Of a stretch of DNA of 64,000 nt, positions 43,997 to 51,637 are shown piece after piece. The DNA comes from Methylocystis sp. (lineage in GTDB: Bacteria > Pseudomonadota > Alphaproteobacteria > Rhizobiales > Beijerinckiaceae). The notes beneath the pieces are model-generated. The model was not told the DNA's origin, did not search any database, and saw only the letters and a list, made by a program, of their open reading frames with translations. Within the stretch, counting starts at the first letter, position 1. Every line of letters starts with the position of its first letter. The position numbers and the translations under genes are program-made. The stretch covers positions 23,391 through 87,390 of the forward strand of contig JACOUB010000034.1 of the NCBI GenBank assembly GCA_016178015.1, read 5' to 3'.

Positions 43997-44734
43997 ATGT
44001 TCGACCTGACGGGCAAGACGGCGCTGGTGACCGGCGCCAGCGGCGGCATCGGCAAGGACATCGCACGGGCGTTGCACGCCAGCGGCGCGAGCGTGGCGCT
44101 TTCGGGCACGCGCCAGCCGGCATTGGAGACGCTGGCCGAGGAACTGGGCGACGGCGCCCATGTGCTGCCCTGCGATCTCTCCGACAAGGCGCAGACCGAA
44201 GCCCTCGTTCCGGCGGCCGAAGCCGCGCTCGGCGGGCTCGACATCCTCGTCAACAACGCCGGCGTCACCCGCGACATGTTGTTCATGCGCCTGAAAGACG
44301 AGGACTGGGACGCCGTTTTGAACGTCAATCTCACGTCCGCTTTCCGCCTGTCGCGCGCCTGCTTGCGGTCGATGCTGCGCAAGCGGTTCGGCCGCATCAT
44401 CGGCATAACCTCGATCGTCGGCGTCGCCGGCAATCCAGGCCAAGCAAACTACGCCGCCGCCAAGGCCGGCATGATCGGCATGACCAAGTCGCTCGCCGCC
44501 GAAGTCGCCGCGCGCGGCGTCACCGCCAATTGCGTGGCGCCCGGCTTCATCGCCAGCCCGATGACCGATGCGCTCAGCGAAAAACAGAAGGAAATGATCC
44601 TGCGCGCCGTTCCGGTCGGACGGCTCGGCGCGGGCGCCGACGTGGCCGCCGCCGTGGTCTTTCTCGCCAGCGTCGAGGCGGCCTATGTCACTGGTCAAAC
44701 GCTGCACGTAAACGGCGGAATGGCGATGATCTGA
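43997..44734 (+). CDS. fabG: 3-oxoacyl-[acyl-carrier-protein] reductase FabG
   Basis: A 245-residue short-chain dehydrogenase reducing beta-ketoacyl-ACP with NADPH in fatty-acid elongation. The cofactor motif is VTGASGGIGK (11-20), NNAG is at 86-89, catalytic Ser139 and Tyr152-x3-Lys156 are in NYAAAKAG, and GRLG followed by the C-terminal YVTGQTLHVNGGMAM is FabG-specific. It has a strong GGGGAAG ribosome-binding site. It leads the fabG-acpP-fabF-mltG-yicC-gmk series; fabD, commonly upstream, is missing. Confidence 0.96.
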   Translation: MFDLTGKTALVTGASGGIGKDIARALHASGASVALSGTRQPALETLAEELGDGAHVLPCDLSDKAQTEALVPAAEAALGGLDILVNNAGVTRDMLFMRLKDEDWDAVLNVNLTSAFRLSRACLRSMLRKRFGRIIGITSIVGVAGNPGQANYAAAKAGMIGMTKSLAAEVAARGVTANCVAPGFIASPMTDALSEKQKEMILRAVPVGRLGAGADVAAAVVFLASVEAAYVTGQTLHVNGGMAMI

Positions 44735-45017
44735 CCGCGGCGCATTCGGCGAAGGGGCTCTCGACAGGGGTCTCGCCTCCCTCTCGCCATCGTCTTGGAA
44801 GTATGCTACCAGACGCCACGCCGCAGGTTGGGGGGCGCCGCCGTTTCGAGCATTCGAGTCGGTGTTTTGCGCGCCCTTGCGGCGTCGCCCTGTCGGCTCG
44901 CCAAGACGATCGGGAGAGCGAATGGGGCTTGCCCATCAATAATCGAATACGACCCCGGCAACCCGCCCGGGTCGCCACATCGGTATCAGCAGCACAATCG
45001 AACGAGGATCAGGACAG

Positions 45018-45257
45018 ATGAGCGATGTCGCCGAGCGCGTAAAGAAGATCATTGTCGAACATCTCGGCGTCGAGGCCGACAAAGTGGTCGACAAGGCGAA
45101 TTTCATCGACGATCTGGGAGCGGATTCACTCGACACGGTCGAGCTTGTCATGGCTTTCGAAGAAGAATTCGGCGTCGAAATTCCCGACGACGCGGCCGAG
45201 ACGATTCTCACTGTCGGAGACGCCGTGAAATTCCTGGAAAAGGCGAAAGCGGCCTGA
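45018..45257 (+). CDS. acpP: Acyl carrier protein AcpP
   Basis: A 79-residue acidic four-helix protein with the phosphopantetheine attachment site Ser37 in [18 protein letters not shown]. It carries acyl chains in fatty-acid and lipid A synthesis. It is preceded by GAGGATCAGGACAG, which contains a purine-rich ribosome-binding site. It lies 283 bp after fabG, so it probably has its own strong promoter; none was recognised with confidence. Confidence 0.97.
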   Translation: MSDVAERVKKIIVEHLGVEADKVVDKANFIDDLGADSLDTVELVMAFEEEFGVEIPDDAAETILTVGDAVKFLEKAKAA

Positions 45258-45345
45258 TCCAACTTGCCGCCCGGCGCCGAACGCGAGACGAAAGTGTCGC
45301 GCTGTGCCGAGAATGCCGACAAAAACGTTCCTTAAAGAGTAGTCC

Positions 45346-46608
45346 ATGCGCAGGGTGGTCGTCACCGGTCTCGGCATTGTTTCGCCGTTGGGTTGTGGGG
45401 TGGAGGCCAACTGGAGACGACTGATCGCCGGCGAATGCGGCTTTCGCCGCATCGACACGTTCGACGTATCCGACCTGCCATGTCAGGTTGGGGGGATCGT
45501 GCCGCGCGGCGACGGCTCCAACGGCACGTTTAACGCCGACGCGTGGTTCAGCCCCAAAGAACAGCGCAAGGTCGACGATTTCATCGTCTTCGCCGCCAGC
45601 GCCGCGACGCAAGCGCTCGCCGACGCCGGTTGGAAAGCCGACACGCCGGAGAAGCAGAACGCCACCGGCGTGCTGATCGGCTCCGGCATCGGCGGCCTCG
45701 GCGGCATCTATGAGACCTCGATCATCTTGAAAGAGAAGGGGCCGCGGCGCGTGTCGCCGTTCTTCATTTCCGGGCGGATCATCAATCTGGCGTCCGGTTA
45801 CGTCTCGATCATGCACAAGCTGAAAGGGCCGAACCATGCGGTCGTGACGGCCTGCTCGACCGGCGCGCACGCCATCGGCGACGCCGCTCGGCTGATCGCG
45901 CTGGAGGAAGCCGAAGTCATGGTGGCGGGCGGGGCGGAATCGCCGGTCAACCGCATCGGCGTCGCCGGCTTCGCCGCCTGTCGCGCCCTCTCCACCTCGT
46001 TCAACGATCGCCCCGAAGCCGCGTCGCGGCCTTATGACCGCGATCGCGACGGTTTCGTCATGGGCGAAGGCGCGGGCTGCGTGGTGCTCGAATCCTACGA
46101 GCACGCCAAAGCGCGCGGCGCCAAAATCCATGCCGAACTCATCGGTTACGGCATGTCGGGCGACGCCTATCACATCACTGCCCCGGCGCCCGACGGAGAC
46201 GGCGCCTTCCGCTGCATGGAGATCGCTCTCAAGCGGGCTGGAGTGAGGGTTTTCGATGTCGATTACATCAACGCCCACGGCACCTCGACGCCATTGGGCG
46301 ACGAAATCGAGTTGGGGGCCGTGCAGCGTTTGATCGGCAATGAAGAGCCAAAGCTGTCGATGTCTTCGACCAAATCGGCGATCGGCCATTTGCTTGGCGC
46401 CGCCGGCGCCGTCGAAGCCATCTATTCCATTCTCGCCATGCGGGATGGCATAGCGCCGCCGACGCGCAACCTCGACAATCCGTCGGTCGAGACCGCCATC
46501 GATCTCGTGCCGCACAAGGCGCGCCGGCGTCGCATCGACGTGGTCTTGTCCAATTCGTTCGGCTTCGGCGGCACCAATGCTTCGCTGGTGTTCCGTCAGG
46601 CGGATTAA
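45346..46608 (+). CDS. fabF: 3-oxoacyl-[acyl-carrier-protein] synthase II FabF
   Basis: A 420-residue condensing enzyme elongating acyl-ACP with malonyl-ACP. Catalytic Cys170 lies in VTACSTGAHAIGDA, His311 in NAHGTSTPLGD and His348 in SAIGHLLGAAGA; the C-terminal SNSFGFGGTNASLVF is typical. It follows acpP by 88 bp in the usual order. Confidence 0.97.
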   Translation: MRRVVVTGLGIVSPLGCGVEANWRRLIAGECGFRRIDTFDVSDLPCQVGGIVPRGDGSNGTFNADAWFSPKEQRKVDDFIVFAASAATQALADAGWKADTPEKQNATGVLIGSGIGGLGGIYETSIILKEKGPRRVSPFFISGRIINLASGYVSIMHKLKGPNHAVVTACSTGAHAIGDAARLIALEEAEVMVAGGAESPVNRIGVAGFAACRALSTSFNDRPEAASRPYDRDRDGFVMGEGAGCVVLESYEHAKARGAKIHAELIGYGMSGDAYHITAPAPDGDGAFRCMEIALKRAGVRVFDVDYINAHGTSTPLGDEIELGAVQRLIGNEEPKLSMSSTKSAIGHLLGAAGAVEAIYSILAMRDGIAPPTRNLDNPSVETAIDLVPHKARRRRIDVVLSNSFGFGGTNASLVFRQAD

Positions 46609-46863
46609 CATCGGGCCATTGCTTGGGGCGGGCCACTGCTTGGGGATAGCGCGCTTTTCTAATTTCGCCACAAAGAGCGATCAGGTAACAATGCAAAATT
46701 GGGCTTCGATCGCGTTCGCGGTCCTTAAAGGTGTTGAGCCGAAACAGCGTCGGGTTCGCCATGGGGACACGCAAGGGCCGCAGGCGCCTTAAGGATTTCG
46801 GCCAAACGACGTCAGTCGGCAGGCAAAGCGCGCCGGCAAAGCGATGAAGGATGGCGTGATCCG

Positions 46864-48630
46864 ATGAGCGATGCCCCAAACGACAGCCAAGACGTCGCGA
46901 CCGACCCCGCAACCGAGCCCGAACGTGAGAACGCGTCGCGGTTTTTCCGCCGCCGCGCCAGTTTGCGGAGCCCCGAAGAGGCGCTGCAACCCGAGGCGCC
47001 GCCGCTTCCGCCGCGGCGATCCAAACAACGGGAGGGCTCCTTATCGGCGCTGAGCGGCTTCCTGTCGTTCTTGCTTGTCTTGGCCGTCGGCGGCGCCCTC
47101 GGGCTGATTGCGGCGGTGCACAAATTGCGCGAACCGGGTCCCTTGGCCGCCGACAAGCTGATCAATATCGCGCCGCGCGCCGACGTTCCCGAAATTCTCT
47201 CGCAGCTCGAGCGGGCGGGCGTCATCGACAGTCCGACGCTCATGAACGTCGCGCTGCTGGCGGAAGGCGGACGCGGCAAGCTGAAACCTGGCGAATATTT
47301 GTTCAAACAGAACGCCAGTCTGCGCGAGGTCATGGACGAACTCGTAAACGGCCGGGTGGTGATGCACGCAGTCACCATTCCTGAAGGATTGACCAGCGAA
47401 CAGATTGTCCAGCGCCTACACGACAACGACGTGCTCGCCGGCGACGTCAAGGAGACCCCCAAGGAAGGCGCGTTGCTGCCGGAAACCTACAAAGTGGCGC
47501 GCGGCTATCCGCGTTCGAAACTGCTCGCCAAGATGCAGGAAGACCAGCGGAGGCTGCTGGAGCGGATATGGTCGCGCCGCGCGCCCGATCTGCCGGTCAG
47601 GACGCCGTTCGAATTGGTGACGCTGGCCTCGATCGTCGAAAAAGAAACCGGGCAGGCGAGTGAGCGGCCGCGTGTCGCCGGCGTCTTCGTCAACCGGCTG
47701 CGCAAAGGCATGCGCCTGCAATCCGATCCGACGATCGTTTACGGCATCGCTGGCGGCAAGGCGACGCTGGGGCGTGGCATTCTGCGATCCGAAGTCGAAA
47801 AATGGACGCCCTACAACACTTATGCGATCGACGGTCTGCCGGCCGGCCCGATCACCAATCCGGGCCGCGCCGCGCTCGAAGCCGCCGCCAGTCCCTCGCA
47901 CACGCAGGAACTCTATTTCGTCGCCGACGGCACGGGCGGCCATGTTTTCGCCGCGACGCTCGAGGAGCATTTCCGCAATGTTCAACGTTGGCGGCAGATC
48001 GAACGCGACATGAAGGACAAGGCGACCGGCGAGGTCGACCGCGTCGCGCCGGCCTATGTCATCCCGCCTGCCCAACCAGGCCGCGACCAGCGCGGCGACG
48101 CCGGCGAAAGCGCGCTCGGCCGCCTCGCCGAGATCGACGACGCGCGCGAGGACTATCCGGCCGGACGCGGCATGTCGCGAGACAGCGGCGGAATGAAGCG
48201 GATCGGCGAACTGGCGCCGAGTTCCGCTGCGGCCTATGCCGGCGGCAATGAATATCTGATCTGGGCGGAAAATTCGGCGACCAACGCCGAGCGGCGGGCC
48301 AAGCCGTTTTTTACGAGGGCGTTCGCGCGAGCGCAGACGCAAAGCAAACTTGCTCCTTCGCTGGTCGCCGACGGCGCGGCCGACGCCAATTCCAAAACGA
48401 GTTCGGAAAGCGGAGTTGACGGGGCTTCGGCGAACGCCGACGTCGCCGATATTGCGGGTCAGGGCGGGGAGAGCGCGAATTCCGGCCTCCAATCTGTCGC
48501 CGCAGCCGCTCCGGAGCGGCGCGCCCGCGCGCTTGACGCGTCGGAAGGAACCGCCCTCGATCCGCTCCGTGACACCAGCTGGGATTTGAACTCGGCTAAG
48601 AGCGTCCCGGCGTTGGCGAGTTTTCGATAG
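46864..48630 (+). CDS. mltG: Endolytic peptidoglycan transglycosylase MltG with long C-terminal extension
   Basis: A 588-residue inner-membrane protein. A cytoplasmic N-terminus (about 60 residues) precedes one transmembrane helix (about 61-84). The YceG/MltG catalytic region follows, with the catalytic Glu in TLASIVEKETG (Glu259 by motif), RVAGVFVNRLRKGMRLQSDPT, NTYAIDGLPAGPI and the final SHTQELYFVADGTGGHVF. MltG makes the terminal cut of nascent glycan strands. After about residue 385 comes an unusual 200-residue Ala/Ser/Arg-rich, low-complexity extension absent from the family core. The start at 46864 is uncertain by a few codons. Confidence 0.93.
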   Translation: MSDAPNDSQDVATDPATEPERENASRFFRRRASLRSPEEALQPEAPPLPPRRSKQREGSLSALSGFLSFLLVLAVGGALGLIAAVHKLREPGPLAADKLINIAPRADVPEILSQLERAGVIDSPTLMNVALLAEGGRGKLKPGEYLFKQNASLREVMDELVNGRVVMHAVTIPEGLTSEQIVQRLHDNDVLAGDVKETPKEGALLPETYKVARGYPRSKLLAKMQEDQRRLLERIWSRRAPDLPVRTPFELVTLASIVEKETGQASERPRVAGVFVNRLRKGMRLQSDPTIVYGIAGGKATLGRGILRSEVEKWTPYNTYAIDGLPAGPITNPGRAALEAAASPSHTQELYFVADGTGGHVFAATLEEHFRNVQRWRQIERDMKDKATGEVDRVAPAYVIPPAQPGRDQRGDAGESALGRLAEIDDAREDYPAGRGMSRDSGGMKRIGELAPSSAAAYAGGNEYLIWAENSATNAERRAKPFFTRAFARAQTQSKLAPSLVADGAADANSKTSSESGVDGASANADVADIAGQGGESANSGLQSVAAAAPERRARALDASEGTALDPLRDTSWDLNSAKSVPALASFR

Positions 48631-48704
48631 AGCGAATAGCGAATAGCGAGTAGCGAGTAGTTGATCGATCCGTTCTATTCGCTACTCTCTATTCGCTACT
48701 CGCT
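48631..48704. repeat. D-type heptamer inverted repeat, copy 1
   Basis: Tandem 7-mers GCGAATA/GCGAGTA (48632-48660) are answered by TATTCGC/TACTCGC units (48676-48704), giving a large hairpin about 20 bp before yicC. A second copy follows yicC at 49616. It begins directly at the mltG stop codon. Confidence 0.8.
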
Positions 48705-48725
48705 GCATCGGAACTGCGACGTTTC

Positions 48726-49613
48726 ATGACCCTCTCGAGCATGACCGGTTTTGCGCGCGCCCAGGACAGTTGCGGGCCCTGGCGTTACGCTTGGGAAATC
48801 AAGACCGTCAACTCCAAGGGACTGGATTTGCGGCTCCGCGCGCCGTCCAATTTCGACGCCCTCGAAATCAAGGCGCGGGCGCGCATTGCGGCCAGAATTG
48901 CGCGCGGCGCCTGCTTCGCCAATTTGACGGCGCGGCGCGACGACGCCAGCGGCGAAGTGCGCATCAATCGCGCCGCGCTCGACAAACTCCTAAAAGCGCT
49001 GGACGACGTTCCGCTCCACGCCGCCCTGCGGCCGGCCTCGCTCGATGGCTTGCTCAGCGTGCGTGGGATCGTGGAGTTCATCGAGCCGGAAGAAGACGAA
49101 GCCAGCCGCAATGCGCGCGACGACAAAATCCTTGCAACCCTCGAGCAGGCGCTGGATGCGCTCGTTGCGTCGCGCAATGGCGAGGGGGCGGCGCTCGCCA
49201 AAGTGTTGACGACGCGTCTTGACCGCATCTGCGACCTCGCCGCCAAGGCGGACAGCGCCCCCGGCCGCAGCGTCGAGGCCATTCGCGCGCGCCTCGCCCA
49301 GCAGCTCGCCGCGCTGCTCGAAAACAGCAGCGGGTTCGATGCGCAACGGCTGCATCAGGAGGCGGCGCTGCTTGCCGTTAGAGCCGACATCCGTGAGGAG
49401 CTCGACCGGCTGGCGGTTCATGTGGCGAGCGCCCGCGCGCTGCTCGCCAGCGGCGGGCCTGTCGGGCGCCGGCTCGATTTTCTGGCGCAGGAACTGGCGC
49501 GCGAATCGAATACATTGTGCGCCAAGTCGAACGACCCGAGCCTTGCCGCCATCGGTCTCGACCTCAAGACCGAGGTCGAGCAATGGCGTGAGCAGGCGCA
49601 GAATATCGAGTGA
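48726..49613 (+). CDS. YicC family protein (putative endoribonuclease)
   Basis: A 295-residue protein: MTLSSMTGFARAQDSCGPW at the start, WEIKTVNSKGLDLRLRAPSNFDALE, then the DUF1732 C-terminal part RLDFLAQELARESNTLCAKSND with the conserved EL.RE.NT.G-like signature. E. coli YicC is an endoribonuclease involved in small-RNA turnover; the same role is inferred here. It sits between mltG and gmk as in most alphaproteobacteria, flanked on both sides by D-type repeats. Confidence 0.93.
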   Translation: MTLSSMTGFARAQDSCGPWRYAWEIKTVNSKGLDLRLRAPSNFDALEIKARARIAARIARGACFANLTARRDDASGEVRINRAALDKLLKALDDVPLHAALRPASLDGLLSVRGIVEFIEPEEDEASRNARDDKILATLEQALDALVASRNGEGAALAKVLTTRLDRICDLAAKADSAPGRSVEAIRARLAQQLAALLENSSGFDAQRLHQEAALLAVRADIREELDRLAVHVASARALLASGGPVGRRLDFLAQELARESNTLCAKSNDPSLAAIGLDLKTEVEQWREQAQNIE

Positions 49614-49615
49614 GT

Positions 49616-49698
49616 AGGGAGTAGCGAGTAGCGAATAGCGAATAGAGTTGCGAAGGGAGTTCGCAATCGCTACTCGCTATTCGCTATTCGCTATTCGC
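49616..49698. repeat. D-type heptamer inverted repeat, copy 2
   Basis: Left arm GTAGCGAGTAGCGAATAGCG (49621-49640), right arm made of TACTCGC/TATTCGC units (49671-49697). It is closely related to the copy before yicC. It sits about 30 bp before gmk. Confidence 0.8.
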
Positions 49699-49726
49699 CC
49701 CTCACTTTCCAACCAACGACCCCCTC

Positions 49727-50377
49727 ATGCCAACCACCCAACAACACCAGACGCACCGCCGCGGCATCGTGCTGATCCTTTCCTCGCCGTCAGGCGCCGG
49801 CAAGACGACGCTGACGCGGATGCTGTTGCAGGATCGCTCCCTCGATCTCACCCTGTCGATCTCCGTGACGACGCGCGCCCGCCGCTCCAGCGAAGTCGAC
49901 AGCATTCACTACCGCTTCATTACCGAGCGCCAGTTCGAGACGATGCGCGACGCCGGCGAACTGTTGGAATGGGCCGAGGTCCACGGCAATTCTTACGGCA
50001 CGCCGCGCGGCCCGGTCGAAGCGATTTTGGCGCAAGGCCGCGACGCTTTGTTCGACATCGACTATCAGGGCACGCAGCAGGTGCGCGAGAAAATGGGGAC
50101 CGATACGGTCGCCATTTTCTTGCTGCCGCCATCGATGAAGGAGTTGCGCGCGCGGCTGGAGCGCCGCGCCGAGGATGCAAACAGCGTCATCGAACGTCGG
50201 CTGGAAAATGCGCGCAACGAGATCCGCCGCTGGACGCAATACGATTATGTTCTCGTCAATGACGATCTGCAACGCACCTTCGACGATCTGCTCGCCATCC
50301 TGCGCGCCGAACGCCAACGCCGGCTGCGCCGCAACAAGAGCCTCGAGGAGTTCGTGGCGCGGCTGTTGAGCGAGTGA
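49727..50377 (+). CDS. gmk: Guanylate kinase Gmk
   Basis: A 216-residue nucleotide kinase phosphorylating GMP to GDP. The P-loop is SSPSGAGKTTLTRM (about 19-32), the GMP-binding segment is ISVTTRARRSSEVDSIHYRF, and YGTPRGPVE and DIDYQGTQQVR are family-specific. It follows yicC in the standard order. The C-terminal A-type repeat starts about 20 bp after the stop. Confidence 0.96.
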   Translation: MPTTQQHQTHRRGIVLILSSPSGAGKTTLTRMLLQDRSLDLTLSISVTTRARRSSEVDSIHYRFITERQFETMRDAGELLEWAEVHGNSYGTPRGPVEAILAQGRDALFDIDYQGTQQVREKMGTDTVAIFLLPPSMKELRARLERRAEDANSVIERRLENARNEIRRWTQYDYVLVNDDLQRTFDDLLAILRAERQRRLRRNKSLEEFVARLLSE

Positions 50378-50396
50378 TGCGGGAATGGCCGCGAAT

Positions 50397-50551
50397 CCTT
50401 CTCCCGTGCAACGGGAGAAGGTGGCCCTCGCGTCAGCGAGGGTCGGATGAGGGCGCTCGCCGCTTTCCGAACCTAACGAATTTGGCGCGGCGGCTCCGCC
50501 CTCATCCGTCGCGCATCCGCGCGACACCTTCTCTAAGCAAGCGGGAGAAGG
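50397..50551. repeat. A-type dispersed repeat, copy 5
   Basis: Begins CCTTCTCCCGTGCAACGGGA and contains GTGGCCCTCGCGTCAGCGAG, then a right end CACCTTCTCTAAGCAAGCGG. The left 50 bp match copy 6 at 63951 almost exactly. It separates gmk from a convergent gene. Confidence 0.8.
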
Positions 50552-50569
50552 GTTCGCGCCCATTATCCA

Positions 50570-51637
50570 TCACGCGACGCGCGGCGCCATGCTGTCTCGT
50601 TGCGGCTGTTGCGCGATGCGAAGCGTCGCGCCGTCGCAGAGGATTTCGATAATCGGGCAATTGGCGACATAGGGCGCCGCTTCGCCATCTTCGGCGCCGC
50701 GCCGCGACAGGGCAAAGCAAGAGAGCAGGGCGCCGCTCGTCAGCAGACCGGCGCGTTGGAGATCGGCAAGCATCGTCTTCGGCGCGACGAGACACGCTCG
50801 GCCGATCGCATCGAGATGGGCCAGGAATTGCGCCGCATCGAAGGGCGCCAGAAAATGCAGCGGCGCTCCGGCGAGCAATGCGGCGAGCGGCCCCGCCGCC
50901 AGGCCGGCGATCGTTCCCGGCGACGCGAGCGAGACGATCGGCGTGGAAGCGACGATGCGCGCCCTGCGGACGAGATCGAGGCCCTGCGCAAGAAGCGCGC
51001 TCTGCGTCAGGAAAGCGGCGCCGCCGGCGCCGTCCAGCGCGCCGACATTCACTCTTTCGCGCGCGAGGGTCGGCGGCGAGGGCGCGGACGTGGACGCGTT
51101 GGCTTCCAGCGCGGCGGCGGAGAAGTCGACCGCGCCGTCTATCGTCTTGGGGCCGAGCGTCGCGAGCCGCCGGATCGACGGCGCACCGGCGGCGACAGCA
51201 AGCAACTTTTCCGTAAAGTCGAGACCGCCAAAGGCAAGCGGCGCCATCAGGGCGACGGCCCCGGTCGCGCGCGCGCCTTCGATGAGGGCGCGTGACGAGA
51301 GATGCAGCGGGGCCAGCACGGGTTCGAGCCCGCTGGCGATAACGCCTGTCAACGCGACGAGCGCATCCGCATCCGCGGCGCAGAGCACAATGACGCGCGC
51401 GAAAGGCCGCAACTCAAGGTCACGCAAACGCCTGCGAAAGGCGCCGATCCGGCGTTCGAGGGCGGCATGGGTGAGATCGGCGCCGCTGCTGTCGCGCACG
51501 GCCACGCCGCCCGGACGCAGCCGCGCCGCGCCGGCGACCAAGGCGTCGAAACCGAACAGGGTAAGCGGATGCGGGCGCGTCAGAGCCTCGGCGCCTTCCG
51601 CCGCTGTGGCGCGCGTCGTTGCGGCGTCGTTGGTCAT
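50570..51637 (-). CDS. Truncated ANL-superfamily (acyl-CoA synthetase-like) protein, probably non-adenylating
   Basis: A 355-residue protein resembling only the large N-terminal domain of adenylate-forming enzymes: AVRDSSGADLTHAALERRI, RVIVLCAADADALVALTGV, EPVLAPLHLSSRALIEGARA and, later, LTQSALLAQGLDLV and LLAGAPLHFLAPFDAAQFLAHL line up with that domain. The ATP-binding STSGTTG-type loop is missing (GALDGAGGAAFLT instead), and the C-terminal lid with the catalytic Lys is absent. It is therefore likely a binding or scaffold protein. Start ATG at 51637 overlaps the stop of the oligopeptide-binding gene (ATGA), so they are co-translated. The function is unknown. Confidence 0.68.
   Translation of the reverse strand: MTNDAATTRATAAEGAEALTRPHPLTLFGFDALVAGAARLRPGGVAVRDSSGADLTHAALERRIGAFRRRLRDLELRPFARVIVLCAADADALVALTGVIASGLEPVLAPLHLSSRALIEGARATGAVALMAPLAFGGLDFTEKLLAVAAGAPSIRRLATLGPKTIDGAVDFSAAALEANASTSAPSPPTLARERVNVGALDGAGGAAFLTQSALLAQGLDLVRRARIVASTPIVSLASPGTIAGLAAGPLAALLAGAPLHFLAPFDAAQFLAHLDAIGRACLVAPKTMLADLQRAGLLTSGALLSCFALSRRGAEDGEAAPYVANCPIIEILCDGATLRIAQQPQRDSMAPRVA

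Noticed and set aside
46761..46847. 28-codon ORF starting MGTRKGRRRLKD just upstream of mltG
   Set aside because: Basic and compact, but lacks a ribosome-binding site and any recognised family; probably chance.
48631..49698. Possible CRISPR array from the heptamer repeats
   Set aside because: Units are 7 bp, contiguous and palindromically arranged without unique spacers; no cas genes.
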